DNA of 64,000 nucleotides from Nitrosomonadales bacterium (GTDB lineage Bacteria > Pseudomonadota > Gammaproteobacteria > Burkholderiales > Gallionellaceae): assembly GCA_016214695.1 (NCBI GenBank), contig JACRNY010000006.1, positions 1-64,000 on the forward strand, in the 5' to 3' direction. This document shows, piece after piece, positions 1 through 8,660 of this stretch; within the stretch, counting starts at the first letter, position 1; each line of letters begins with the position of its first letter. The position numbers were made by a program, and so were the translations under genes. The notes below the pieces were generated by a model. The model searched no databases. It was not told where the DNA came from and saw only the letters and a list, made by a program, of their open reading frames with translations.

Positions 1-125
1 GTCTTGAGTCGACTCACTCACCTAAGCAAGCTCGTCCGCCTCGACACAAGCACCCACACTAATCGGTTGTTTCTTCTATCTTTTAAAGAGCTGACTTGAA
101 ACTTTTTTCGCTGCCTCAGCGGCGA
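1..125 (-). promoter_or_regulatory. rRNA operon leader (16S gene lies beyond the left edge)
   Basis: Read on the minus strand, this stretch carries a boxA-like antitermination element GCTCTTTAAAA (plus 81-91). A segment like the betaproteobacterial rRNA leader follows, with AACCGATTAGTGTGGGTGCT (plus 49-68). A perfect 5-bp inverted repeat CGCTG/CAGCG with a 3-nt loop sits at 109-121. Together with the strong promoter just upstream, this marks the transcribed leader of an rrn operon. The 16S gene itself is outside the window. A 16S-23S spacer can look similar, but the adjacent strong promoter argues for the operon start. Confidence 0.75.
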
Positions 126-135
126 AGAGGTGCGC

Positions 136-163
136 ATTATAGGGGGCAAAACTTTTCCGTCAA
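136..163 (-). promoter_or_regulatory. rrn P1-type sigma-70 promoter
   Basis: On the minus strand the -35 box is TTGACG (plus 158-163) and the -10 box is a perfect TATAAT (plus 136-141), with a 16-bp spacer. The discriminator after the -10 is G/C-rich (GCGCACC), typical of stringently controlled rRNA promoters. The DNA upstream of the -35 (about 164-190) is A/T-rich like an UP element. It fires leftward, away from tsaD. Confidence 0.85.
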
Positions 164-261
164 GCGTTTTGTAAAACTTTTTTCACAATCTTGTGCGCTC
201 GCGCTGCGACATGAACGAAACGTACAATGCAAGCCCGCGAAAAACGTAGAGCAGATACATC

Positions 262-1284
262 GTGAAACTGATATTGGGCATCGAATCATCCTGCGACGAG
301 ACCGGCATCGCGCTGTATCACAGCGAGCGCGGTCTGCTGGCGCACACGCTGCACTCGCAGATCGCACTGCATAACGAATATGGCGGTGTCGTGCCCGAGC
401 TCGCTTCGCGCGATCATGTGCGTTATGTGTTGCCGCTGATCCGCAGCGTCATGCAGAAAGCCGGATGTTCACTCGCGGATGTCGATGCCATCGCCTACAC
501 GCAGGGCCCCGGACTCTCCGGCGCTTTGCTGGTAGGCGCCAGCGTCGCCAGCGCGCTGGCCTACACGCTCGATGTCCCCACCATAGGGGTACATCACCTG
601 GAAGGACATCTGCTCTCCCCGCTGCTGTCCGACCCGGCACCGGCATTCCCGTTCGTGGCCCTGCTGGTTTCCGGAGGACACACACAACTCATGCGCGTCG
701 ACGGCGTAGGACGTTATACGCTGCTGGGGGAATCGGTCGATGACGCAGCAGGCGAAGCTTTCGACAAGAGCGCAAAACTCCTGGGACTGGACTATCCGGG
801 AGGGGCATTGCTCTCCAAACTGGCACAGAGTGGCACCCCGGGACGTTTCAAGCTGCCGCGCCCGATGCTGCACAGCGGTGATCTGGATTTCAGCTTCAGC
901 GGATTGAAGACGGCTGTGCTTACCCTCACGCAACAACATGTGCTGGATGACCAGACCCGCGCCGACATCGCCCATGCCGCACAGGAAGCCATCGTGGATG
1001 TGTTGGCAACCAAAGCACTGTCCGCACTCGGAAAGACCGGATTGGATCAATTGGTCGTGGCAGGGGGCGTGGGAGCGAACCGTCTGCTGCGCAGCCGCCT
1101 GAGCGAGACCATCGGCAAACGCGGCGGCAGGGTGTTCTATCCCGACCTTGAGTTCTGCACCGACAACGGCGCAATGATCGCCTTCGCCGGAGCCATGCGC
1201 CTGCAGCAGCAATCAGCCCAGCGCCTCTATCGCTTCAACGTGAAGCCGCGCTGGGATCTGCGGGAGTTGAACTATACCGACTGA
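262..1284 (+). CDS. tsaD: tRNA N6-threonylcarbamoyladenosine transferase TsaD
   Basis: 340 residues, the usual TsaD length. It transfers the threonylcarbamoyl group to A37 of ANN-decoding tRNAs in the cytoplasm, with TsaB and TsaE. Visible motifs are the N-terminal [10 protein letters not shown], the metal-binding HHLEGH (His112 and His116), [10 protein letters not shown] in the ASKHA-fold nucleotide site, and DNGAMIA near the C-terminus. The start is GTG at 262, giving [10 protein letters not shown] as in homologues. A possible -10 TACAAT lies at 223-228. The gene is divergent from the rrn promoter, and its last 13 bases overlap convergent plsY. Confidence 0.96.
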   Translation: MKLILGIESSCDETGIALYHSERGLLAHTLHSQIALHNEYGGVVPELASRDHVRYVLPLIRSVMQKAGCSLADVDAIAYTQGPGLSGALLVGASVASALAYTLDVPTIGVHHLEGHLLSPLLSDPAPAFPFVALLVSGGHTQLMRVDGVGRYTLLGESVDDAAGEAFDKSAKLLGLDYPGGALLSKLAQSGTPGRFKLPRPMLHSGDLDFSFSGLKTAVLTLTQQHVLDDQTRADIAHAAQEAIVDVLATKALSALGKTGLDQLVVAGGVGANRLLRSRLSETIGKRGGRVFYPDLEFCTDNGAMIAFAGAMRLQQQSAQRLYRFNVKPRWDLRELNYTD

Positions 1285-1892
1285 GACCCGGCCTTTTTGC
1301 TGCCGATCTTGCTCTCTTTGCCCGTCATCAGATTCTGGATGTTGCTCTTGTGACGCCAGATCAGCAGCATCGACATGATCGCCGTCGCGAACACCAATTC
1401 GGGACGCAAATGAACCAGCATGGCAAATATGGGGGCAGCGATCGCCGCGACCAAAGCCGCCAGCGAGGAATAACGAAACGCCACCGCGACCAGCAACCAG
1501 GTAGCCAGCACAGCCAAACCCATCCAGACGCTCAATGCCAGCAGTACGCCCAGCGCGGTCGCCACGCCCTTGCCGCCTTTGAATTTCAGGAATACAGGGA
1601 ACACATGCCCAAGGAACACGGCAATGGCTACCAAAGCGACGATCAGCAAACCCTGCCCGTCATGCGGGGCAAAACGGATCGCCAGGAACACCGCCAGCCA
1701 GCCTTTGGCCGCGTCCCCCAGCAAGGTCAAGGCAGCGGCCACCTTTTTGCCGCTGCGCAACACATTGGTCGCACCCGGGTTGCCGGAACCGTAGGTGCGC
1801 GGATCGGCAAGGCCGAACACCTTGCTCATCAAGACTGCAAAAGAAACCGACCCGATCAGGTAGGCACAAACAACAAAGGCTAGGGTGATCAT
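1272..1892 (-). CDS. plsY: Glycerol-3-phosphate acyltransferase PlsY
   Basis: 206 residues from the ATG at 1892; the open frame extends further upstream but that extension is not PlsY-like. PlsY acylates glycerol-3-phosphate from acyl-phosphate in the inner membrane, the first step of phospholipid synthesis. The sequence is very hydrophobic, with several membrane segments, and carries the family motifs [12 protein letters not shown] and [12 protein letters not shown]. The C-terminal tail is basic. Its 3' end overlaps tsaD tail to tail by 13 bp, and it is divergent from folB with 77 bp between starts. Confidence 0.95.
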   Translation of the reverse strand: MITLAFVVCAYLIGSVSFAVLMSKVFGLADPRTYGSGNPGATNVLRSGKKVAAALTLLGDAAKGWLAVFLAIRFAPHDGQGLLIVALVAIAVFLGHVFPVFLKFKGGKGVATALGVLLALSVWMGLAVLATWLLVAVAFRYSSLAALVAAIAAPIFAMLVHLRPELVFATAIMSMLLIWRHKSNIQNLMTGKESKIGSKKAGSQSV

Positions 1893-1969
1893 CTGGAATA
1901 CCTTAAAATGCGGAGCCGCGGATTTTACTTGAATGCGGCACCGCAACCAAACAACCGTCTTCACACCTT

Positions 1970-2326
1970 ATGGACATCATCTTTCTGCGCGAACTCAAGG
2001 TCGTCACCCTAATCGGCATCTACGAGTGGGAGAAGCGCGTTCCGCAGACGCTGCAACTGGATCTCGACATCGCCCTGCCCAACAGTCGCGCCTGCCAGAG
2101 CGACGACATCAACGATGCACTGGACTACGCGCAAGTCGCCCAGCATATCCAGACCGTGCTGAGCGACGGCCATTTCTCCCTGCTGGAGACGCTGGCCGAG
2201 CACATCGCCCAGATCATCCTCAAGGATTTCAATGCGCCCTGGGTCAGGGTCAGCGTCGCCAAATTGCAGGCCATCCGCAACTGCAGGCAGGTCGGCATCA
2301 GCATCGAACGCGGCCAGATAAGATAG
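1970..2326 (+). CDS. folB: Dihydroneopterin aldolase FolB
   Basis: 118 residues, the family length. FolB cleaves 7,8-dihydroneopterin to 6-hydroxymethyl-dihydropterin in folate synthesis. The N-terminus MDIIFLRELKVVTLIGIYEW contains the conserved GIYEWE with the active-site glutamate region. The middle LDYAQVAQHI and LLETLAEHIA, and the C-terminal VGISIERG, are also typical. No strong Shine-Dalgarno is visible before the ATG. The folB/plsY divergent pairing is common in proteobacteria. Confidence 0.94.
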   Translation: MDIIFLRELKVVTLIGIYEWEKRVPQTLQLDLDIALPNSRACQSDDINDALDYAQVAQHIQTVLSDGHFSLLETLAEHIAQIILKDFNAPWVRVSVAKLQAIRNCRQVGISIERGQIR

Positions 2327-2412
2327 CGTTCGAAATCACCTTCTCGTAATTGCCACACTTGCAGTAGGCCAATGGCCGTGCGGAACTTAATCGCACTGGG
2401 CCGACTCACACC

Positions 2413-2454
2413 GCCGGTTCCACAACCGGATATCCGGACCGGCGATGCTACAAT
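2413..2454 (+). promoter_or_regulatory. Nested palindromes and -10 box upstream of the metal-efflux operon
   Basis: Three nested inverted repeats occur: GCCGGT (2413-2418)/ACCGGC (2438-2443); CCGGTT (2414-2419)/AACCGG (2424-2429); and the perfect 12-mer CCGGATATCCGG (2426-2437). They lie directly upstream of an extended -10, TGC-TACAAT (2446-2454). The ATG of the first gene follows 9 bases later at 2464, so the transcript may be almost leaderless. The arrangement looks like an operator for a metal-responsive regulator, but no regulator gene is adjacent, so the identity of the binder is unknown. Confidence 0.5.
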
Positions 2455-2463
2455 GAAGCTTCC

Positions 2464-2826
2464 ATGAAAAGACCGATCCACATTTTTGCGCTCTTGCTGT
2501 TTGCGTTGACGCAGTTCGTCGCGCCCTTTGCGCACGCCCATGTGAACGGCGTGCAGGGTGGCATGTCCATCCACACCAGCGATATCCCGCACCATCTGAC
2601 CTTCGCCGACCTATCGCACTGCCATATCGAATCGCATGAATCGCAAGCCATCGACCCGCAGCAGGAATATCCTCGCGACGATGTCGTTGTCATCCCGTCC
2701 GCCTCTCTTCTGGCCGTGCTGTCGCCGATTCCGGACGACACGACGTTCGTGGCAGAAAACTACGACCCGCTCCATCCTGCGACATTCGCCTACCACAGGC
2801 CGCACCCGCAAGCGCCTCCCGCCTGA
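2464..2826 (+). CDS. Small exported His-rich protein of the metal-efflux operon
   Basis: 120 residues with a clear signal peptide (MKRPIHIFALLLFALTQFVAPFAHA), so the mature protein is periplasmic. The mature part is rich in histidine (for example HTSDIPHH, HCHIESHE, HRPHPQ) and ends in Pro/Ala. I do not recognise a named domain. Its position, first in an RND metal-efflux operon, and its histidines suggest a periplasmic metal-binding accessory protein, by analogy with small proteins at the head of Cus/Czc clusters. That role is inference. Confidence 0.7.
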   Translation: MKRPIHIFALLLFALTQFVAPFAHAHVNGVQGGMSIHTSDIPHHLTFADLSHCHIESHESQAIDPQQEYPRDDVVVIPSASLLAVLSPIPDDTTFVAENYDPLHPATFAYHRPHPQAPPA

Positions 2827-2856
2827 AGCCATTCCCGGCAGTTCCCCCAATATCAA

Positions 2857-2886
2857 CTGACCACATACGGATTTGGTCAGTACAAT
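2857..2886 (+). promoter_or_regulatory. Candidate internal promoter with dyad before the RND adaptor
   Basis: An imperfect -35 CTGACC (2857-2862) and a -10 TACAAT (2881-2886) are separated by 18 bp. CTGACC also pairs with GGTCAG (2875-2880) as an inverted repeat spanning the spacer, which could serve as an operator. This would let the adaptor-pump-channel genes be transcribed apart from the small upstream gene. Confidence 0.4.
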
Positions 2887-2900
2887 GTTCAAACAGATCG

Positions 2901-2918
2901 AATGGTGTTCGCACCATT
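2901..2918 (+). other. UUCG-capped mRNA hairpin next to the adaptor's ribosome-binding site
   Basis: AATGGTG (2901-2907) pairs perfectly with CACCATT (2912-2918) around a TTCG loop. This is an unusually stable tetraloop hairpin, two bases upstream of the GGAGG ribosome-binding site (2921-2925) of the adaptor gene at 2934. It may stabilise the mRNA 5' end or tune translation. Confidence 0.5.
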
Positions 2919-2933
2919 GCGGAGGACGTATCA

Positions 2934-4022
2934 ATGAAAATGATCCACCTGTCATTCCTGAGCCTGATCCTGATACAGCCAGCGCTGGCCGAAGAGATCG
3001 CGCTGAATGCGACCCAGATCCAGACGCTGGGCATCATCAGCGCACCGCTACCCGCACGCCAATCCGGCGAACTTGCCGGCATGCCGGCCCAGGTCGTCAT
3101 CCCCGGCAACCAGCTGTTCACCATCAGCACCCCGCTGGCCGGCATGGTCGAGCAGACACTGGTCGGCGTGGGCGACGCGGTGAGGAAAGGCCAGAAGCTG
3201 GCCACGCTGCAGAGTCCGGCGCTGGCCGAAGCGCAGCGCGGATTGCTGCAATCCTCGACCCAGACACAACTGGCCAAGGAGAACCTGGCCCGCGACGAAC
3301 AGCTCTGGAAAGACGGCATCATCTCGGAAAGCCGCCTGCGCGCGACACAGAGCCAGTACCGTGAGGCGGATGCGGCGTTCTCCGAGCGCAAGCAACTATT
3401 GAAGCTGGCGGGCATGTCCACAGCCGATATCGCACGCATGCAGACGGACAATTCGCTGAGCAGCCAGCTCACCATCACCTCGCCCATCGATGGCGTGGTA
3501 CTGGAGAAGAACGCCAGTTCCGGGCAGCGCCTCGAAGCGGCGATCCCGCTGTTCAAGGTCGCCCAACTGGAACCATTGGGACTCGAGATCCAGACCCCGC
3601 TCGCCAGCACGCAAGGGCTCAAGGTCGGCGCGAGCGTCACCATTCCGGCCTATGGCGCAAAGGGAAAACTCAGCGCCATCGGCCGCAGCCTCTCCGGCGA
3701 CAACCAGACCATACTGCTGCGCGCACTGATCAGGGATGGGGCCGCCAACCTGCGCCCCGGCCAGTTCGTCGAAGCCAGCATAGGGACTGCGGGCGATACC
3801 CTGAACCAGTGGAGCATCCCCAACGACGCGCTGGCGCGCATCGGCGGCAAGACCATGATCTTCGTCCAGACCGTCAAAGGTTTTCGCAACGAACCCGTGA
3901 AGGTGTTGCATGAAGGCGCCGGCAACAGCGTGGTGAGCGGGAATCTCAAGGGGGATGAGAAGATCGCGGTGCGCGGCGTCTCCGCACTCAAGGCCAGCCT
4001 GATGGGCATCGGGGGCGAGTGA
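2934..4022 (+). CDS. RND heavy-metal efflux periplasmic adaptor (CzcB/CusB-like)
   Basis: 362 residues with a signal peptide (cleaved near ALA-EE). It is the membrane-fusion protein linking an inner-membrane RND pump to an outer-membrane channel. A biotinyl/lipoyl-like half (GMVEQTLVGVGDAVRKGQKLATL, about residues 66-90) is followed by a helical hairpin (about 100-160). The second lipoyl half (ITSPIDGVVLEKNASSGQ) and a beta-barrel domain come next. The ribosome-binding site GGAGG is strong. Its stop overlaps the pump start (TGATG), so the two are translationally coupled. The transported metal cannot be read from the sequence. Confidence 0.92.
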   Translation: MKMIHLSFLSLILIQPALAEEIALNATQIQTLGIISAPLPARQSGELAGMPAQVVIPGNQLFTISTPLAGMVEQTLVGVGDAVRKGQKLATLQSPALAEAQRGLLQSSTQTQLAKENLARDEQLWKDGIISESRLRATQSQYREADAAFSERKQLLKLAGMSTADIARMQTDNSLSSQLTITSPIDGVVLEKNASSGQRLEAAIPLFKVAQLEPLGLEIQTPLASTQGLKVGASVTIPAYGAKGKLSAIGRSLSGDNQTILLRALIRDGAANLRPGQFVEASIGTAGDTLNQWSIPNDALARIGGKTMIFVQTVKGFRNEPVKVLHEGAGNSVVSGNLKGDEKIAVRGVSALKASLMGIGGE

Positions 4023-7000
4023 TGCTTACAAAACTGGTCGAATTCGCGCTGACCCAGCGACTACTGGTCTCGGTGCTCACCCTGTTGCTGATCGGCGCAG
4101 GCATCGCCTCGTTCCGCGAGCTGCCCATCGATGCCTTCCCCGATGTCTCTTCCACCCAGGTGAAGATCATCATGAAGGCGCCCGGCATGACGCCGGAGGA
4201 AGTCGAAGCCCGCATCGTCGCGCCCATCGAACTGGAGATGCTGGGTATCGCCAACCAGCGCATGTTGCGCTCCATCTCCAAATACGCCATCGCCGACATC
4301 ACCATCGATTTCAGTGACGGCACCGACATCTACTGGGCGCGCCAGCAGGTCGCCGAACGGCTGAACAACGCGATGCGCGACCTGCCCGGCGGCGCCAGCG
4401 GCGGCCTCGCCCCGATCACGACCCCGCTGGGCGAGATGTTCATGTTCACGGTGGAAGGCGAAGGCTACACGCTGGAACAGCGCCGCACGATTCTGGACTG
4501 GACGATACGCCCCGCCCTGCGCACCCTGCCCGGTGTGGCCGACGTCAACTCGCTGGGGGGCTTGGCGCGCAGTTTCGAGGTCGTGCCCGACCACACCGCG
4601 CTCGCCGCGCGCGGCCTTTCCATGCAGCAGTTGCAGGATGCGCTGGAAGCGAACAACCGCAACGATGGCGCGGGACGACTGAGCGACGGCGACGAATCGC
4701 TGCTGGTGCGCGCCGAAGGCAGCATCAGAACCTTGCAGGACGTCGGCAACATCGTGGTTGCCAGCCCCGGCAACAACCCCATCCGCGTCAGCGATATCGC
4801 CCAGGTGCGCATCGGCAGCCTGACGCGCTACGGCGTCGTGACCATGGACGGCAAGAGCGAGGCGGTGGAAGGTCTGGTGCTGGGTCTGCGCGGCGCCAAT
4901 GCGCAGAAAGTGGTGGACGGCGTGCACAAGAAACTCGCCGAACTCGCCCCCACCCTGCCACAGGGCGTTACCACCAAAGTGTTCTATGACCGCGGCAGCC
5001 TGGTCAAGCGCGCGGTCGGCACGGTCACCAAAGCGCTCACCGAAGCCATCGTGCTGGTCGTCATCCTGCTGGTGCTGTTCCTCGGCAACCTGCGCGCCGC
5101 GCTGGTGGTAGCGCTCACCCTGCCGCTGGCCGTGCTCATCACCTTCATCATGATGCAGAAGTTCGGCATGTCGGCCAATCTGATGAGTCTGGGCGGTCTC
5201 GCCATCGCGCTCGGCATGCTGGTGGACGGCGCCGTGGTGGTGGTGGAGAACATCATCAGCCACCTCGGCGAACGGCGACCGCACATCCCCCACCTGCACG
5301 TCATCTATCGCGCGGTGAAGGAGGTCATCACGCCGGTCGCGGCGGGTGTCGCCATCATCATCATCGTGTTCCTGCCGCTGATGACGCTGCAGGGGCTGGA
5401 AGGCAAGCTGTTCATCCCGGTCGCCCTCACCATCGTGTTCGCGCTGGCCGGCTCCTTGCTGCTCTCGCTCACCGTCATTCCGATGCTGGCCTCCTACATG
5501 TTGAAGACCGCCAGCCACGATGAACCCTGGCTGGTGCGCAAGGCACTGGCGCTGTACACCCCGCTGCTGACCAAGGCGCTGGCCAATGAACGCAAGGTGC
5601 TGGGCGCGGCACTGGCGATGCTGGCTGTCACCGCGGTGGTCTATGCCTTCATCGGCAAGACCTTCATGCCGGAGATGGACGAAGGCGACATCATCATGCA
5701 GACCGCAAAGTTGCCCTCCATCAACATCGTGCAGACCGCCAATATCGACCAGCGCGTGCAGGCGGCCATCCTCAAGTCGATACCCGAGGTACAGAGCATC
5801 GTCTCGCGCGCGGGCGCGGACGAGCTCGGCCTCGACCCGATGGGGCTGAACGAGACCGACAATTTCCTCGTGCTCAAGCCGCAGGATGAGTGGCGTTCGC
5901 AGGACAAGAACGCCATCATCGACGACATCCGCAAAGTGATGGGCGATTTCCCCGGTCTGGAATACAGCTTCACCCAGCCCATCGCCATGCGCGTCTCCGA
6001 GATGCTCACCGGCTCGCGCGGCGATGTCGCCATCAAGATTTTCGGCACCGACATCGCCAAACTCAGCGAGCTGTCGGAACAAATGGTGGCCGTCATCGAA
6101 GGCATCGAAGGCAGCGAGGATGCCTACACCGTGAAGAACAACGGCGTGCAGTACTACCGCGTGGTCATCGACCGCCTCGCGGCCGGCAGACTCGGTCTCT
6201 CCGTGGACGACATCAGCAACTCGCTGCGCACCCAGGTGGAAGGCCGCCAACTGGGCACAGTGATCGAGGAAGGACGCCGTACTCCGCTGCTGATACGCGG
6301 CGATTCCGAGATCCAGCAATCCCCCGCCCTGTTCGCCGCCCTCACCCTGCCGCTGGCAAACGGGCAGAACGTGCCGCTGTCGGTCGTCGCCCGGCTGGAA
6401 CGCGCAGACGGTCCGGTCAAGGTCGACCGCGAGAACGGACAGCGCATGGTGGTGATCCAGAGCAATGTGCGCGGGCGCGACCTGGTCGGCTTCGTGGATG
6501 AAGCCAAGGCCGCCGTCGCCGCGCAGATACAGTTGCCCGAAGGCTACAGCATCACCTGGGGCGGCCAGTTCGAGAACCAGCAACGCGCCGCCGCACGCCT
6601 GGCGGTGGTGGTTCCGATCGCGCTGGGTCTGATCTTTCTGCTGCTGTTCGCCACCTTCGGTTCGGTGCGCCAGGCCGCTCTGGTGCTCACCAACATCCCG
6701 TTCGCGCTCATCGGCGGCGTGTTCGCCCTGTGGATCAGCCGGGAATATCTCTCCGTCCCCGCCTCTGTCGGCTTCATCGCCCTGCTCGGTATCGCCGTGC
6801 TGAACGGCGTGGTGATGGTGAGCTACTTCAACCAGCTCTATAACGAAGGCATGGAGATCACGCGTGTGATCACCGAGGGCGCCAAGCGCCGCCTGCGGCC
6901 GGTGCTGATGACCGCCAGCATCACCCTGTTCGGCCTGCTACCGCTGCTGTTCGCCAGCGGCCCCGGCTCGGAGATCCAGAAACCGCTGGCCATCGTGGTC

Positions 7001-7096
7001 ATCGGCGGCCTGATCAGCTCCACCGCGCTGACGCTGATCATGCTGCCCATTCTTTACCGCCGCTTCGGCATCGAGGCCGTGAGGGAAAAATCATGA
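4022..7096 (+). CDS. Heavy-metal RND efflux pump (CzcA/CusA family)
   Basis: 1024 residues from ATG 4022; an in-frame GTG at 4019 would add one. It is a proton-driven inner-membrane exporter with 12 expected membrane helices and two large periplasmic loops. The N-terminus (LVEFALTQRLLVSVLTLLLI, then FPDVSSTQVKI) is typical of the HME-RND class. The TM4 region reads LGMLVDGAVVVVEN, keeping the VDGA and E-N residues. It lacks the DFG aspartate that precedes them in classical CzcA, so substrate assignment (Zn/Co/Cd or other) is uncertain. It overlaps the adaptor and the downstream DUF3240 gene. Confidence 0.94.
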   Translation: MLTKLVEFALTQRLLVSVLTLLLIGAGIASFRELPIDAFPDVSSTQVKIIMKAPGMTPEEVEARIVAPIELEMLGIANQRMLRSISKYAIADITIDFSDGTDIYWARQQVAERLNNAMRDLPGGASGGLAPITTPLGEMFMFTVEGEGYTLEQRRTILDWTIRPALRTLPGVADVNSLGGLARSFEVVPDHTALAARGLSMQQLQDALEANNRNDGAGRLSDGDESLLVRAEGSIRTLQDVGNIVVASPGNNPIRVSDIAQVRIGSLTRYGVVTMDGKSEAVEGLVLGLRGANAQKVVDGVHKKLAELAPTLPQGVTTKVFYDRGSLVKRAVGTVTKALTEAIVLVVILLVLFLGNLRAALVVALTLPLAVLITFIMMQKFGMSANLMSLGGLAIALGMLVDGAVVVVENIISHLGERRPHIPHLHVIYRAVKEVITPVAAGVAIIIIVFLPLMTLQGLEGKLFIPVALTIVFALAGSLLLSLTVIPMLASYMLKTASHDEPWLVRKALALYTPLLTKALANERKVLGAALAMLAVTAVVYAFIGKTFMPEMDEGDIIMQTAKLPSINIVQTANIDQRVQAAILKSIPEVQSIVSRAGADELGLDPMGLNETDNFLVLKPQDEWRSQDKNAIIDDIRKVMGDFPGLEYSFTQPIAMRVSEMLTGSRGDVAIKIFGTDIAKLSELSEQMVAVIEGIEGSEDAYTVKNNGVQYYRVVIDRLAAGRLGLSVDDISNSLRTQVEGRQLGTVIEEGRRTPLLIRGDSEIQQSPALFAALTLPLANGQNVPLSVVARLERADGPVKVDRENGQRMVVIQSNVRGRDLVGFVDEAKAAVAAQIQLPEGYSITWGGQFENQQRAAARLAVVVPIALGLIFLLLFATFGSVRQAALVLTNIPFALIGGVFALWISREYLSVPASVGFIALLGIAVLNGVVMVSYFNQLYNEGMEITRVITEGAKRRLRPVLMTASITLFGLLPLLFASGPGSEIQKPLAIVVIGGLISSTALTLIMLPILYRRFGIEAVREKS

Positions 7097-7404
7097 AAGA
7101 GATGAACTGTTGTCTGACCCTGGTCTGCCACAAGTCGCTGGAAGAGCGCATGGTCGATCACCTGCTGCAGCACCCTGACTGGGTGCGCGGCTTCACCATC
7201 ACCCGCGTCGAGGGCGGCAGCCAGAAGGAACTGCTGCCCAGCATGATGGAGCAAGTGCGCGGACGTTCGCAGCGCGTCCAGTTCCTCAGCGTGATGAACC
7301 TTGACGACGCCCACGCCCTGATCACCCATCTCAAGGGATCCGATCCCAACAGTGAGGTCGCCTACTGGCTCACACCGGTCATCGAGTTCGGGAGGCTGTC
7401 ATGA
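7093..7404 (+). CDS. DUF3240 family protein of metal RND operons
   Basis: 103 residues with no signal peptide, so cytoplasmic. The sequence (CCLTLVCHKSLEERMVDHLL at the N-terminus, then GFTITRVEGG) matches DUF3240. These small proteins, predicted to share the ferredoxin-like PII/CutA fold, are found between the pump and channel genes of heavy-metal efflux operons. The start overlaps the pump stop by 4 bp and the stop overlaps the channel start by 4 bp, so it is translated as part of the efflux operon. A sensing or modulating role is inference. Confidence 0.85.
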   Translation: MKEMNCCLTLVCHKSLEERMVDHLLQHPDWVRGFTITRVEGGSQKELLPSMMEQVRGRSQRVQFLSVMNLDDAHALITHLKGSDPNSEVAYWLTPVIEFGRLS

Positions 7405-8660
7405 GCAAGCGCCTCTTCGTCCTGCTGCCGCTGTTCCTGGGTGCCATGCCCGCACTCGCCGCCGAAACCGACTACGCAGACCTCCCGCCGCATTCCATGG
7501 TGGACGCCGCCCTCGACAGCCATATCGACGTACTGAACGCCGAGACCGGACTGCGCATGGAGCAGACCAACCAGCGCCGCTGGGAAAGCGGAAATTACGA
7601 ATTCAGTATCCGCGCCGGCACCGCACAGCGGCGCACCAACGTTCCCGGCCAGAAGATGAAGGAATGGGATGTCGCCATCGAGCGCCCCTTGCGCCTCATC
7701 AACAAGGTGATGATCGACAGCGACATCGGCGAGGAAGGCGTGGCCCGCGCCACCCATGCCCTGGGCGATGCGCGCCACGAAGCCGGACGCACGCTGCTGA
7801 TCCTGTGGTTCAACTGGCAGCGCGAGCAGATCCAGGCGATGCAGTGGCAGCTGCAGGTGGATACCCTCAGGCAACAGGCGCTGACCACCGAGAAAAGGCT
7901 CAAGGCCGGTGATGCTCCGCGCATGGAACTGAGCCAGGCCAATGCGGCCGTCGCCCAAGCGACCGTCTCCCTGCAGCAAGCCCGGATGCGCACCGAGCTG
8001 GCCGCCAACGAACTGGCAAGCCAGTTCCCCGCAATCGTCCTGCCGTCGCAGTTGCTCGCCCCCGAACCGCATCCGGTGACCGAGGATCTTGGCCACTGGA
8101 AGCAGTCCATACTCGACCACAACCACGAACTGGAAATGGTGCGCGCAGAACGGCGCATCCAGCAGATGCTGGCTGAACGCAGCCGCGCCGAGCGCATACC
8201 CGATCCCACCATCGGCATACGCTATTCGAACGAGCTCGCCGGCAGCGAGAAGGTGACCGGCGTCTATCTCTCCGTCCCGCTGTCGTTCGGCGTGCGCGGC
8301 ACCCATGCCGAGAACGCCGAGCAGCAAGCCGAGATCGCCGGCAACCGCGAGAACGCGGTCAAACGCCGGCTGGATGCGGACATCTATGCCACCCATACGC
8401 AGGCGCTGCGCAGCTACCAGATCTGGCTGCAGGCAAAAGATGCCGCCGACAGCATCCGCCAGAATGCGGAACTGGTCACCCGCGCCTACAGCCTGGGAGA
8501 GAGCAGCCTGTCGGAGACGCTCACCGCACGCCGTCTGGCACTCGAATCCGCACTCTCGGAAAGTCTGGCGCGACTCGATGCCAATGAGGCACGCTACCGC
8601 CTGTTGCTAGACGCCCATCAGCTCTGGCAAACGGGAAACGATCCGCACGGGGCACACTGA
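7401..8660 (+). CDS. Outer-membrane channel of the metal RND efflux system (TolC/CzcC family)
   Basis: 419 residues with a signal peptide (MSKRLFVLLPLFLGAMPALA). Two outer-membrane-efflux repeats are visible as long helical stretches rich in Ala, Gln and Glu (about 130-210 and 320-405). The ARL/ANEAR pattern near the C-terminus is typical of TolC-like proteins. It completes the tripartite pump. The gene overlaps DUF3240 upstream by 4 bp and touches the SemiSWEET gene downstream by one base. Confidence 0.9.
   Translation: MSKRLFVLLPLFLGAMPALAAETDYADLPPHSMVDAALDSHIDVLNAETGLRMEQTNQRRWESGNYEFSIRAGTAQRRTNVPGQKMKEWDVAIERPLRLINKVMIDSDIGEEGVARATHALGDARHEAGRTLLILWFNWQREQIQAMQWQLQVDTLRQQALTTEKRLKAGDAPRMELSQANAAVAQATVSLQQARMRTELAANELASQFPAIVLPSQLLAPEPHPVTEDLGHWKQSILDHNHELEMVRAERRIQQMLAERSRAERIPDPTIGIRYSNELAGSEKVTGVYLSVPLSFGVRGTHAENAEQQAEIAGNRENAVKRRLDADIYATHTQALRSYQIWLQAKDAADSIRQNAELVTRAYSLGESSLSETLTARRLALESALSESLARLDANEARYRLLLDAHQLWQTGNDPHGAH

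Noticed and set aside
4061..6583. 840-residue open frame antisense to the RND pump gene
   Set aside because: It is a codon-position shadow of the pump in high-G+C DNA, rich in His/Gln/Asp with no domain, and lacks a start context.
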